64,000 nt of DNA from an uncultured Pelagibacteraceae bacterium. GTDB lineage: Bacteria > Pseudomonadota > Alphaproteobacteria > Pelagibacterales > Pelagibacteraceae. Where the stretch lies: NCBI GenBank assembly GCA_902582345.1, contig CACHRU010000001.1, positions 124,001 to 188,000 of the forward strand. Direction: 5' to 3'. Positions 41,932-50,738 of the stretch are shown here, in pieces. The position numbers were made by a program, and so were the translations under genes. The first letter of the stretch is position 1. Every line of letters starts with the position of its first letter. The notes beneath the pieces were generated by a model that worked only from the letters and a program-made list of their open reading frames with translations, was not told the origin of the DNA and searched no databases.

Positions 41932-42768
41932 ATGATAAAAATAGAAGAAAAAAAAAATATAATGAATAATTGGTTTGATTATTTGCAATCTGAAATTTGC
42001 AACCAATTTTTAGATTTAGAAAATAAATTAACTAAAAAAGAAAAGAATTTTAAGTCTTACAGTTGGCATAAAAGTAAAAAGGAGGAAGGTGGAGGGAAAT
42101 CGTGTTTATTATTAAATGGAAAAATCTTTGAGAAAGTTGGAGTAAACAAATCGACAGTCTCAGGAAAGTTCAAAAAAAATTTTCAAAAGAAAATATTAGG
42201 TGCAAATAAAAATCCTTATTACTGGGCCTCAGGAATTTCTGTTGTTGCACATATGAAAAATCCAAAAATACCTGCTGTCCACTTTAACACTAGATTTATA
42301 GTAACTCAGAAAGAATGGTTTGGTGGTGGAATTGATGCTACTCCATGTTTAAAAGATTTAAAAGAAAAAAAATTTTTCCATAATGAGTTGAGAAAAATCT
42401 GCAATAATAACAAAAAAAATTATAATAAATACAAGAATTGGTGTGATAAATATTTTTTTTTGGCGCATCGGAATGAGTCAAGAGGTATAGGTGGTATTTT
42501 TTTTGATTACGAATTAAATAATTGGGAAAAAAATTTTAAATTTGTAAGAGATGTTGGCCTTGGTTTTATAGAAATAACAAAGACTTTGATAAAAAACAAA
42601 ATCAAAAAAAAATGGAGTAGAAAAGAAAAAGAAATTCAATTATTAAAAAGAAGTAGATATACAGAATTTAATATCTTATACGATAGAGGAACAAAATTTG
42701 GTTTGAATTCTGGTGGAAGTATAAAATCTATACTGATGTCATTACCACCAAAACTTAAATGGGAATAA
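41932..42768 (+). CDS. hemF: Oxygen-dependent coproporphyrinogen III oxidase
   Basis: Converts coproporphyrinogen III to protoporphyrinogen IX with O2 in haem synthesis. Core motifs: GGGKSCLLLNGKIFEKVGVN, PAVHFNTRFIV, WFGGGIDATPC, CDKYFFLAHRNESRGIGGIFFDY, RYTEFNILYDRGTKFGLNSGG. At 278 aa it ends at PPKLKWE, about 30 residues short of the E. coli protein. The start may be ATG 41932 or the ATG ten codons in. Haem supply next to bc1 genes makes sense. Confidence 0.95.
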   Translation: MIKIEEKKNIMNNWFDYLQSEICNQFLDLENKLTKKEKNFKSYSWHKSKKEEGGGKSCLLLNGKIFEKVGVNKSTVSGKFKKNFQKKILGANKNPYYWASGISVVAHMKNPKIPAVHFNTRFIVTQKEWFGGGIDATPCLKDLKEKKFFHNELRKICNNNKKNYNKYKNWCDKYFFLAHRNESRGIGGIFFDYELNNWEKNFKFVRDVGLGFIEITKTLIKNKIKKKWSRKEKEIQLLKRSRYTEFNILYDRGTKFGLNSGGSIKSILMSLPPKLKWE

Positions 42769-42771
42769 ATA

Positions 42772-43248
42772 ATGAACAAAGAGCCTATAACAGTTACTGG
42801 ATTAAAAAAAATTAAAGATGAACTTGAAGAACTAAAAAATAAAAAAAGGCCAGAGATAGTTGCGGCTATTGCAGAAGCAAGATCACATGGAGATCTAAAA
42901 GAAAATGCTGAATATCATGCAGCGAAAGAACAACAAGCGCAACTCGAGGGTAGAGTAATTGCAATTAATGATTTGATTGCGAGAGCCAATGTTATTGATG
43001 TCACAAAAATTGATTACGATGATAAAGTAATATTTGGATCAACTGTAACACTTAAAGATTTAGAAAGTGGAAAAAATATTAAATATAGACTAGTTGGGCA
43101 AGATGAAGCTAACATATCTAAGAATTTAATTTATTTTAAAAGCCCAATAGGAAAAGGTTTAATTGGTAAATCCTCAGATGATATGGTGGTGGTTAACACA
43201 CCTGCCGGAGAAAGAAATTTTGAGATACTTAAAATTGAATATATCTAA
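42772..43248 (+). CDS. greA: Transcription elongation factor GreA
   Basis: Rescues backtracked RNA polymerase by stimulating transcript cleavage. The N-terminal coiled coil with the acidic tip RSHGDLKENAEYHAAKE (catalytic Asp and Glu, near 39-47) and the C-terminal FKBP-like domain ending SPIGKGLIGKSSDDMVVV, TPAG are intact. 158 aa, canonical. Convergent with the CCA-type nucleotidyltransferase (4-nt overlap). Confidence 0.97.
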   Translation: MNKEPITVTGLKKIKDELEELKNKKRPEIVAAIAEARSHGDLKENAEYHAAKEQQAQLEGRVIAINDLIARANVIDVTKIDYDDKVIFGSTVTLKDLESGKNIKYRLVGQDEANISKNLIYFKSPIGKGLIGKSSDDMVVVNTPAGERNFEILKIEYI

Positions 43249-44507
43249 TAAGATAATTTTTTAATAATTTTTTCAATTTTAGTCTCATCAATAGCATAGT
43301 TATTATTAATCCATTCTTCTTCTAGGATTTTTAGAACTTTGCCAAGTTGTTTTCCCTCTGGGATACCTTTACTCAGTAAATATTTTCCGTCATAAGGAAA
43401 TTTGGGTATTTTCAATTTCTCAATTTTTTGCTTAACACTTAAAAATTCATCTAGACTCTTTTTTTTGTTAGAAAAAAAACTTACTATATTTAAATCATGT
43501 AAATTTTGTTTTCCAAACATATAAATATGAAATTTTAAATTTTCATTAAAAAATTTATTATTTGCATGAAAATCTAAATATTTTTTATTAATGAAATTTA
43601 ATTTTTCTTTGATATATTTTGAGGGGCTGTATTTATGACAAAAATATTCATGGTTTTTACTATTATCAGTAAGCAAAATTGCTAAAAGAATATCAGTCTC
43701 CATATTTATTTTTGAATTAACTTTGTTTATTTTTTTTAATCTGTCTAAATATTTAAGCTCAGGAAATATCAAATTAAATATTGTTTTTAATTCATTATTA
43801 GTACTAATCATGTTAAAGTTTTGCAATTTCAATATTTTGATTAGCTCGGTTAATACTCTTTCTTTTGAAATTTTTTGAATTCCGGTTAGATTTAACTTAA
43901 TTGCTTTAAGTGTTGATGGCTCGAATTTTTGATAATTGTATTGAACAGAAAATCTTATAAACCTAATTATTCTTAAAAAATCTTCTTGAATTCTTTTTTC
44001 AGGATCTCCAATGAATTTAATAATTTTATTTTCTAAATCTTTTTTTCCCAATTGAGGGTCAAATATTTTTCCTTTTTCATCCAAATAAATTGCATTGATT
44101 GTAAAATCTCTACGCTCAGAATCAATTTTCCAATCATCAATAAAAGTTACGTCGGCGTGTCTGCCGTCTGGATTTTGATCTTTTCTTAGTGTAGTCAATT
44201 CAAATTTAACATTATTATGAATAACAGTAACAGATCCATGATCGACACCTGTTTCGACAAATTTAAAATCGGTATCTTTGAATTTTTTTTTTAATTCTTC
44301 GGGTGTAAAAATAGTTGCAATATCAATGTCATCAATTTTCGACTTGGATATATGTTTTCTTACGCATCCCCCGACAAACATAGCTACTTTCCTATTTTTC
44401 GGTTGTTCTTTATTTAAAATTTTAAATAATTTTTTTACCTCCTCAGTTTTGTAAAAAGGAAAAAAGGTATGTTTTAAATTTTCAAAAAATTTTTTTTTTA
44501 TAAACAT
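43245..44507 (-). CDS. CCA tRNA nucleotidyltransferase / poly(A) polymerase family
   Basis: Class II nucleotidyltransferase of 420 aa. The pol-beta-like head has MFVGGCVRKHISKSKIDDIDIA with the metal-binding Asp pair; DGRHADVTFIDDWKIDSERRDFT and NAIYLDEKG follow, then RIQEDFLRIIRFIRFS. CCA-adding and poly(A)-adding members cannot be told apart by these motifs. Two tRNAs here both encode CCA, so the role may be repair rather than synthesis of the end. Lies just downstream of tRNA-Gln. Confidence 0.9.
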   Translation of the reverse strand: MFIKKKFFENLKHTFFPFYKTEEVKKLFKILNKEQPKNRKVAMFVGGCVRKHISKSKIDDIDIATIFTPEELKKKFKDTDFKFVETGVDHGSVTVIHNNVKFELTTLRKDQNPDGRHADVTFIDDWKIDSERRDFTINAIYLDEKGKIFDPQLGKKDLENKIIKFIGDPEKRIQEDFLRIIRFIRFSVQYNYQKFEPSTLKAIKLNLTGIQKISKERVLTELIKILKLQNFNMISTNNELKTIFNLIFPELKYLDRLKKINKVNSKINMETDILLAILLTDNSKNHEYFCHKYSPSKYIKEKLNFINKKYLDFHANNKFFNENLKFHIYMFGKQNLHDLNIVSFFSNKKKSLDEFLSVKQKIEKLKIPKFPYDGKYLLSKGIPEGKQLGKVLKILEEEWINNNYAIDETKIEKIIKKLSY

Positions 44508-44518
44508 TCAAAATTATT

Positions 44519-44592
44519 TGGCTGGGGCACTAGGATTCGAACCTAGGATGGTGGTACCAAAAACCACTGCCTTACCGCTTGGCTATGCCCCA
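44519..44592 (-). tRNA. tRNA-Gln (TTG)
   Basis: Complete 74-nt cloverleaf on the minus strand with encoded CCA: acceptor TGGGGCA pairs with TGCCCCA, the D arm is TAGCCAAGCGGTAAGGCA, the anticodon loop TTTTGGT gives UUG, and the T arm has GGTTCGAATCC. It lies between ispE and the nucleotidyltransferase gene. Confidence 0.96.
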
Positions 44593-44629
44593 ATGTTTCA
44601 TAGGCTTGATATACCATAAATTTAAATAA

Positions 44630-45469
44630 TTAAATAGTTTTTGTAATCTGACACCAGTAATTGGGAAATTCCTTTTTAACATTTCTTAATGCTTTCTTTG
44701 AAGCATTGATACTATCAAAAACACCAAAACAAACAGAACCTGAGCCAGTCATTCTTGAAAAGTGACATCCTTTTTGATTTTTCAAAAAATTGATAATTGT
44801 CTTGATTGAAGTGTGCTGCATTGTCACAATATTTTGTAAATCATTTTTTTCACCCTTAATCGAACTGATAAATTGTTTTTTGCTATTTATTTTTGAAAAA
44901 TCTCTAAATGTTTTATTCATAAATTTATTTACTTTTGAGTAAACTTTTTTTGTAGAACACCCAAATGATGGTTTAACTAAAATAAAGTTTAAATTATATT
45001 TTTTTCTTAATTTCTTTATTTTATTCAAATTAATTTGAAAGTTTTGATTTTCTTTAAAAATTAACAAATCTGTGCCTACTGATTTTTTAAGAATTTTTAA
45101 AGTTTCGCTGTTAAGTCTTTTTTTTAGAAGGTATTTAGCAACAAAAAAAGCATTACTTGTGCCACCTCCTAAACCTGCAAATGGTGGTATTTTTTTATTA
45201 ACAATAATATTATACCTAACGTTTGGATCTATAATTTTTTCCTCTCTTAAAATTTTTAGAGTTTTGGTAACTGTATTGTTATTTTGGTTTATTATGTTTT
45301 TAAAAGGGCCAATGAATTTAATCTTGTCATTTTTTTTTGATCTTGTAATAAATATTTCATCGTAAAGGTTAATTAAAAAATTAACCGATTGTATTTTATG
45401 ATAATTTTTTTCCTTTCCTACCACTCTCAAGAATAAATTTATTTTGCAATATGATTTAACTTTTGCCAT
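44630..45469 (-). CDS. ispE: 4-(cytidine 5'-diphospho)-2-C-methyl-D-erythritol kinase
   Basis: GHMP kinase of the MEP isoprenoid pathway. KVKSYCKINLFLRVVGK begins the protein; the ATP-binding motif is PPFAGLGGGTSNAFF (near residue 96) and the C-terminal HFSRMTGSGSVCFGVF block is present. 279 aa. With ispH in the same window it supplies IPP/DMAPP for quinones, undecaprenol and the carotenoids made by the crt genes. It follows the TPR gene with a 1-nt gap. Confidence 0.94.
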   Translation of the reverse strand: MAKVKSYCKINLFLRVVGKEKNYHKIQSVNFLINLYDEIFITRSKKNDKIKFIGPFKNIINQNNNTVTKTLKILREEKIIDPNVRYNIIVNKKIPPFAGLGGGTSNAFFVAKYLLKKRLNSETLKILKKSVGTDLLIFKENQNFQINLNKIKKLRKKYNLNFILVKPSFGCSTKKVYSKVNKFMNKTFRDFSKINSKKQFISSIKGEKNDLQNIVTMQHTSIKTIINFLKNQKGCHFSRMTGSGSVCFGVFDSINASKKALRNVKKEFPNYWCQITKTI

Positions 45470-45470
45470 T

Positions 45471-47177
45471 TTATTTGATAGTTAAACCGTATGTAAGTTT
45501 TTTTTCGATCTCATTTTTGAGATTTTCTTCTGTATCCTCAAGTCTTAAAACATTTTTCCAATAATATCTTGCTTGGATTTTTTTATCTGTCATCCACAAT
45601 GAATCTCCATAATGGTCGTTAACTATTGGATCTGAAGGCATAATTTTAACAGCTTTCTGTAAATATAATTTTGCCTCTTGATAATTTTTTAGTTTAAAAT
45701 GAGCCCATCCAAGAGAGTCTATTATGTATCCATCATTTCTTTTAAGATCATTTGCTTTTTGTAACATTTTTAAAGACTGTTTTATATTTTTACCTTTTTC
45801 TATCCATGAATATGCTAAATAATTAATCACGTAAGCTTGATCAGGAGAGACTTTTAGTGAGTTAAGAAAATCTTTCTCAGCACTTTCCCAATTATCTAAT
45901 CGTTCATTGACGACTCCTCTTTTGTCTAAAGCTTTTGAATAAAGTGTGTGATTTTCATCAATTTTTTCCATAATGATATTAAAATATTTAAGTGACTTTT
46001 CGTATTTCTCATTTCGTTTTAAAAAATCTGCGTAGTCGTATATTTGAAAAATATTTGGATTGTCAATTTTTTTAAATTTTTTTTCTAAGAAAAGTATTGC
46101 ATTCTCAGTTAACTTCTCACTTACCATAATATTTGTGATTTGCTTTGAGGCGTACCACTCGTAAATTTTACCTTTATTAGAAATTTTTCTAAAAACTTTT
46201 TTAGCTTGACCTAGATTATTTAAATCGTAAAGATTTTCTGCGTAAAGAATATCATATGATGTTAAATCTTTATTTAAGAACTTTGCTAAGTTTAAATAAA
46301 AATTTGAAGCTGTATTAAGACCTTGTGCTGATAAAGCATTAGAAACTATATAAAATATTTCAGCAAAAATATGATTAATATTTCTACAATTAAAATTATC
46401 AGAAAAATTTTTAGTTTTTTTGAATTTTATATCTCTTTGAAATTGATTTAGAATTAAGCTTTCTGGATTTTTTTTTAATCGCTCTGACAGAATTAAGTTT
46501 GATTTTTGAACATTTCCGGATCTATATAAATGGTTTGCATGAAAAAAACTATACCTAGACAAATCTTTATCATTAGATATCAATTTTTCATATATTTTAT
46601 CAGTGTCGTCTTTATTGTAAAAGCAATGAACAAAAGTATATTGAATTTTTTTTATCTTTTTAAATCTCTCGTCTAAATTGTTAACTCTTTGAATAGCTTG
46701 TTCAAAAGATAAATTATTAAATGAAATCCAATTGTTAAGTGAAGAAGACAGAAAACCTGTAATTGACTCACCGGTAAAATATTTATCATACTTTCTAAAA
46801 TATTTAGAGGCCTCTTTTATATTATTATTTTTTAGTTCGTAGACAGCTATCAACAAATTACTTTGAAAATTATCTTGTCCTTTTTTTTCCAAATTTCTTG
46901 AAAAATCGTAAGCTTTATCAAATTTTTCAAGATTTACTAAAGTATTTTGATAATATTTTGAAAAATTACCATGATAATTTTCTAAACCTTTTAACTCGTT
47001 AAAATTTTTAAAAGCTGATGTAAAATTATTTTCTTGAAATGATAAAATACCGTTAAAATAGCTAGAAATTTTACTAGATGTGTAATATTTGTCTGTTATT
47101 TTTGCCAACAGATTATTATTAAAATCTAATATAAAAATTAATTTTAATAAAAAAATAATATATAATCTAAATTTCAT
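45471..47177 (-). CDS. Secreted or envelope TPR-repeat protein
   Basis: A 568-aa protein with an N-terminal signal peptide (residues 1-25) and many tetratricopeptide-like helical repeats throughout; the clearest are near the C-terminus: NYLAYSWIEKGKNIKQSLKM, GYIIDSLGWAHFKLKNYQEA, DPIVNDHYGDSLWMTDKKIQ. Proteins of this kind next to ispE are frequent in alphaproteobacteria, but no function is established. It is divergent from the uracil-DNA glycosylase gene with just 5 nt between the start codons. Confidence 0.85.
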   Translation of the reverse strand: MKFRLYIIFLLKLIFILDFNNNLLAKITDKYYTSSKISSYFNGILSFQENNFTSAFKNFNELKGLENYHGNFSKYYQNTLVNLEKFDKAYDFSRNLEKKGQDNFQSNLLIAVYELKNNNIKEASKYFRKYDKYFTGESITGFLSSSLNNWISFNNLSFEQAIQRVNNLDERFKKIKKIQYTFVHCFYNKDDTDKIYEKLISNDKDLSRYSFFHANHLYRSGNVQKSNLILSERLKKNPESLILNQFQRDIKFKKTKNFSDNFNCRNINHIFAEIFYIVSNALSAQGLNTASNFYLNLAKFLNKDLTSYDILYAENLYDLNNLGQAKKVFRKISNKGKIYEWYASKQITNIMVSEKLTENAILFLEKKFKKIDNPNIFQIYDYADFLKRNEKYEKSLKYFNIIMEKIDENHTLYSKALDKRGVVNERLDNWESAEKDFLNSLKVSPDQAYVINYLAYSWIEKGKNIKQSLKMLQKANDLKRNDGYIIDSLGWAHFKLKNYQEAKLYLQKAVKIMPSDPIVNDHYGDSLWMTDKKIQARYYWKNVLRLEDTEENLKNEIEKKLTYGLTIK

Positions 47178-47182
47178 AAAAA

Positions 47183-47881
47183 ATGATAAAAAAAAATAGT
47201 ATCAAAATAAGCAAATTAATAAAATATTATAACTTTATAAATCATAATTTTATGTACGACAATAAACCAATTAATAGATACAAAAACAGTGATAAATTAT
47301 TAAAACTTAAAAAATTATATTCAGCATTAAGTAATATCAAGAATTGCGAGCTAAAAAAAAGTGCAACAAATCTTGTTTTTTCTGACGGAAATCCTAATGC
47401 TAAGGTAATGTTAATTGGTGAGGGACCTGGTTCCAACGAAGACAAAGAAGGTCTTCCTTTTGTGGGAAGAGCAGGTCAATTATTAGATAAAATGTTGTTA
47501 TCTATCAAATTAAATAGGAGAAATGTTTATATAACAAATGTAGTGAATTATCGACCTCCTCAAAATAGGCGACCTACTGAAATAGAAATCAAAAGATACT
47601 ATCCCTTTTTAGTAAAACACATAGAAATCATTAACCCAAAGATTTTAGTCTTGTTGGGAAGTACTGCTCTCAATGCAATAATAGGAGATAGCGAGGTAAT
47701 TTCAAAAGCTAGAGGTAAGTGGAAAAAGTTAAAAATCGGAAATTGTAATACTGATGTTATTTGTTCTTTTCATCCAGCATTTTTAATGAGACAACCTGAA
47801 CAAAAAAAATACGCTTGGGTAGACTTAAAAATGATTAAAAAAAAATTATTAGAATTTAACATTAAAATTGAAAAAAAGTAA
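47183..47881 (+). CDS. Uracil-DNA glycosylase, family 4-like (iron-sulfur ligands reduced)
   Basis: Removes uracil from DNA to start base-excision repair. Motif A is GEGPGSNEDKEGLPFVGRAG (from residue 75), then YITNVVNYRPPQNRRPT and motif B SFHPAFLMRQP. Family 4 enzymes bind a 4Fe-4S cluster with four cysteines; here Cys55 is kept, but the positions corresponding to the other three appear as Ile52 and two Tyr (in VNYRPP and KRYYPFL). The N-terminal residues also match the family, supporting the start at 47183. Confidence 0.88.
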   Translation: MIKKNSIKISKLIKYYNFINHNFMYDNKPINRYKNSDKLLKLKKLYSALSNIKNCELKKSATNLVFSDGNPNAKVMLIGEGPGSNEDKEGLPFVGRAGQLLDKMLLSIKLNRRNVYITNVVNYRPPQNRRPTEIEIKRYYPFLVKHIEIINPKILVLLGSTALNAIIGDSEVISKARGKWKKLKIGNCNTDVICSFHPAFLMRQPEQKKYAWVDLKMIKKKLLEFNIKIEKK

Positions 47882-48458
47882 AAATATAGCCGGTGTTGAT
47901 GAAGTGGGTAGAGGTTGTTTAGCTGGACCTGTGGTATCAGCAGCTGTAATTTTTAAAAAAAGAATAAAAAATAAGCATTTTATAAAAGACTCAAAAAAAT
48001 TGAGTTTTAAACAAAGATATAAAATTTCAAAATATATTAAAAAAAATGCCTACTTTGCGGTTGGAATATCTTCTGTAGAAGAAATTAATAAATTTAATAT
48101 TTTAAATGCAACTATGCTTTCAATGAAGAGAGCTTTGAAAAAATTAAAAAAAAAGCCATCCCTAATTTTAATAGACGGTACATCAGCCCCAAAAGGACTT
48201 AAAAAAGTTAAAACTATTATTAAAGGTGATGAAAAAAATAAAGTTATATCGGCAGCATCAATAATTGCTAAAGTTTATAGGGATATTTTAATGATTAAAC
48301 TGTCAAAAAAATATAAATGGTACCGCTGGGAAAAAAACTTTGGTTACGGTACAAAAGATCATATGAAATCTTTGTTAAAATATGGTATCAATCGTCATCA
48401 CAGGATAAAGTTTAAGCCGGTACACAACATATTGTTTAAAAAAAAAATCAAACACTAA
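47868..48458 (+). CDS. rnhB: Ribonuclease HII
   Basis: Cuts RNA of RNA-DNA hybrids and single ribonucleotides in DNA. The catalytic NIAGVDEVGRGCLAGPVV (Asp and Glu near residues 10-11), LIDGTSAPKGL, KVISAASIIAKVYRD and a closing GYGTKDHMKSL are all RNase HII marks. It starts with TTG at 47868, inside the end of the previous gene (14-nt overlap); no ATG fits. The RNase HI gene is at the right end of the window. Confidence 0.95.
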   Translation: MKKSKNIAGVDEVGRGCLAGPVVSAAVIFKKRIKNKHFIKDSKKLSFKQRYKISKYIKKNAYFAVGISSVEEINKFNILNATMLSMKRALKKLKKKPSLILIDGTSAPKGLKKVKTIIKGDEKNKVISAASIIAKVYRDILMIKLSKKYKWYRWEKNFGYGTKDHMKSLLKYGINRHHRIKFKPVHNILFKKKIKH

Positions 48459-48493
48459 AAAGGTTCTTTTTCACGTAAAACAGTTTGACCTTA

Positions 48494-48514
48494 GATTCAA
48501 TTTAGAGTTGAATC
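48494..48514. promoter_or_regulatory. Two GANTC sites ahead of ccrM
   Basis: GATTC at 48494-48498 and GAATC at 48510-48514 lie 26 and 10 nt upstream of the ccrM ATG (48520), start-to-start 16 nt apart. GANTC is the sequence CcrM methylates. In Caulobacter the ccrM leader has two GANTC sites needed for shutting the gene off, so this may be autoregulation. Confidence 0.55.
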
Positions 48515-48519
48515 TTTGC

Positions 48520-49587
48520 ATGTCAAATATTTTAGACAAAGTTGTAATCGGAGATTGCTTGAAAGAATTAAAGAAAATTCCTGATAGATCTTTTGATTTA
48601 GTTTTCGCTGATCCACCTTACAACATGCAGATTGGAGAAAAATTAACGCGTCCAGATTCAAGTAAAGTAAATGGGGTAAATGATAAATGGGATCAATTTA
48701 ATAGTTTAGTACATTATGATAATTTTTGTAAAAATTGGCTTTCAGAGTGTAAAAGAATTTTAAAAGATAATGGAAGCATTTGGGTAATTGGTACTTATCA
48801 TAATATATTTCGTTTAGGCTATCATTTACAAAACCTAAACTATTGGCTCTTAAATGATGTAATTTGGACAAAAAATAATCCAATGCCTAATTTTAGAGGT
48901 ACAAGATTCACAAATGCTCATGAAACTTTAATTTGGGCTTCTAAGACAAAAAAATCAAAATATACATTTAATTATCAATCTTTGAAATGTTTAAATGACG
49001 ATTTACAAATGAGGTCCGATTGGAAATTTCCCATTTGTAATGGTAAAGAACGCTTAAAAAGTAATGGAAAGAAAGTTCATTCTACTCAAAAGCCAGAAGC
49101 TCTATTACATAGAATTATATTAGCTACTACTAATAAAGGAGATTCTATAATTGATCCTTTTTTAGGTACTGGTACGACTGCAGTTGTAGCTAAAAAGTTA
49201 GGAAGAAAATACTTTGGAATTGAAAAAGAAAAAAAATATTTTGCAGCAGCTGTTGAAAGAATAAAAAAAACAAAAATAATTGAGAGTAGTTTTCTTGACA
49301 CTTTGCAAAATAATAAATCAAAACCAAGAGTTCCTTTTGGTTCATTAGTTGAATTAGGTATAATAAAACCTGGAAGTAGTATTTTTGATCAAGATAAGAA
49401 AATAAATGCCAAAATAATGGTTGATGGTAGCATAAAATATGGAAAATCTGAGGGTTCTATCCATAAAGTTGCAGCAAAAATAATGGGAACAGAAAGTTAC
49501 AACGGATGGACATACTGGTATTACAACATTAACGGATCTTCGGTATTAATAGATAACCTAAGACAAAAATTCCTTAATAATAAATAA
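48520..49587 (+). CDS. ccrM: Cell-cycle DNA adenine methyltransferase CcrM (GANTC)
   Basis: Beta-class N6-adenine methyltransferase that methylates GANTC. DLVFADPPYNMQIG is the catalytic DPPY motif (near residue 33), HSTQKPEALLHRII and DPFLGTGTTAVVAKKLGR form the SAM site; MPNFRGTRFTNAHETLIWASK is strongly CcrM-like. A C-terminal domain (from about residue 265, PRVPFGSLVELGIIKPG to YNGWTYWYY) distinguishes it from restriction methylases. ATG 48520 is used rather than TTG 48508. No nuclease partner lies nearby, as expected for a solitary enzyme. Confidence 0.96.
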   Translation: MSNILDKVVIGDCLKELKKIPDRSFDLVFADPPYNMQIGEKLTRPDSSKVNGVNDKWDQFNSLVHYDNFCKNWLSECKRILKDNGSIWVIGTYHNIFRLGYHLQNLNYWLLNDVIWTKNNPMPNFRGTRFTNAHETLIWASKTKKSKYTFNYQSLKCLNDDLQMRSDWKFPICNGKERLKSNGKKVHSTQKPEALLHRIILATTNKGDSIIDPFLGTGTTAVVAKKLGRKYFGIEKEKKYFAAAVERIKKTKIIESSFLDTLQNNKSKPRVPFGSLVELGIIKPGSSIFDQDKKINAKIMVDGSIKYGKSEGSIHKVAAKIMGTESYNGWTYWYYNINGSSVLIDNLRQKFLNNK

Positions 49588-49604
49588 TTATAAAAAAGTT
49601 TTAA

Positions 49605-50738
49605 TTATTTGTTTTTATAAACTGAGCCCAGGTAAGAATCTAAGAAACCTTTTTTTTTTACTAAAAATTTTATAATAAAATTTCTTAATGTTTGCATAAT
49701 TGAGCTTGAAAAATGAAAAACAAAAAAATTAAAATTTGATCTTTTTTTAATAATTTCTGCTCTTTCTAATCTTTGTTTAAAATAACTATTTTGAATATCC
49801 GCATTTTCCTCTTTAATCAAATTAAATAGTTCATTAGCACTTTCTAAAGATTGTACGGCACCTTGCGCTAAAGTTGGAATAAATCCATTAAAAGCATCTC
49901 CGATATAAAAAACTTTATCATGAGAAGACGGAAGAATTTTTGGAGTTGAATATAGCGGCCAGTATTTTAAATTTCCATCAAAAACATTTTTTAAATTTGA
50001 ATTTTGATTTATAACTTTGTCAATTGAAGATTTAATATTGTTCGGATCGTATTTTTTCACTCTTACAATACAAACTAGATTTAGCTCCTTTTTTTTATTG
50101 ATTGGATAAATAACTAGATGGCATTTCTTTCCCATCATCAAACTTATTCTTTCATCATTAATGTCAATTTTAGAATTCGTTTTCAAAAAAGTTCTTATAG
50201 CAATCGCTTTTTTAAATTTTGGTTCGTTTTTTTTCTTTTCAAAAAAAAATCTAGTGTTAGAAAAAATACCATCAGCAACAACAACTAAATCAACAAGATC
50301 ATTTGTATTATCATCAAATTTAATTAGTACTTTCCCCTTCAGTTTTGAAACTTCTTTAATTCTTTTTCCAAATCTTAAATGCTGAGTGTATATATCATCT
50401 TTTAAAAATTCTATCAAAGTTGATCTTTTTAAAGTGGTATATTTATTTTCTTGAGTATTAAAATGATTAAGATCTAAATCGCATATTTTTTTATTGCTTA
50501 TTGAGTAAAAATCAACTCCTTTAGGATGAAAAAATTTTTCAGTATTTACTTTTTTAAAGCCAATTTTATTGAGTATTTTTACTCCATTAACCGATAGTTG
50601 AATACCGTAGCCCTCGTCGAGTGATAAACTTTCCTCTTTTTCATAAAGTGTAAATTCATGCTCTGAAAATTTTTTTATCAAATTGGCAAATGTTAATCCT
50701 GCCAAACCAGCTCCAATGATTGCTATTTTTTTTTTCAT
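49605..50738 (-). CDS. FAD-dependent monooxygenase, substrate unknown
   Basis: A 377-aa PHBH-fold flavoprotein. The FAD motif IAIIGAGLAGLTFANLI is at the N-terminus, the DG motif as VVADGIFSNTRF near residue 155, and the second FAD motif FYIGDAFNGFIPTLAQGA near 285. The last 50 residues are basic and hydrophobic. It may hydroxylate a quinone ring or another aromatic, but it lacks specific marks of UbiH/UbiF that I can confirm. It starts right where mutY ends (1-nt overlap). Confidence 0.82.
   Translation of the reverse strand: MKKKIAIIGAGLAGLTFANLIKKFSEHEFTLYEKEESLSLDEGYGIQLSVNGVKILNKIGFKKVNTEKFFHPKGVDFYSISNKKICDLDLNHFNTQENKYTTLKRSTLIEFLKDDIYTQHLRFGKRIKEVSKLKGKVLIKFDDNTNDLVDLVVVADGIFSNTRFFFEKKKNEPKFKKAIAIRTFLKTNSKIDINDERISLMMGKKCHLVIYPINKKKELNLVCIVRVKKYDPNNIKSSIDKVINQNSNLKNVFDGNLKYWPLYSTPKILPSSHDKVFYIGDAFNGFIPTLAQGAVQSLESANELFNLIKEENADIQNSYFKQRLERAEIIKKRSNFNFFVFHFSSSIMQTLRNFIIKFLVKKKGFLDSYLGSVYKNK

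Noticed and set aside
48520..49587. ccrM as part of a restriction-modification system
   Set aside because: No endonuclease gene lies nearby, and the C-terminal domain and overall match are those of the solitary cell-cycle enzyme.
49582..49610. Inverted repeat AAATAATTA / TAATTATTT between the convergent ccrM and monooxygenase genes, as a bidirectional terminator
   Set aside because: The stem is only A-T pairs with an 11-nt loop, too weak to call in such an AT-rich region.
49605..50738. FAD monooxygenase as a carotenoid-modifying enzyme (zeaxanthin-epoxidase-like)
   Set aside because: It is 7 kb from the crt genes, on the other strand, and has no specific motif for carotenoids; left as substrate unknown.
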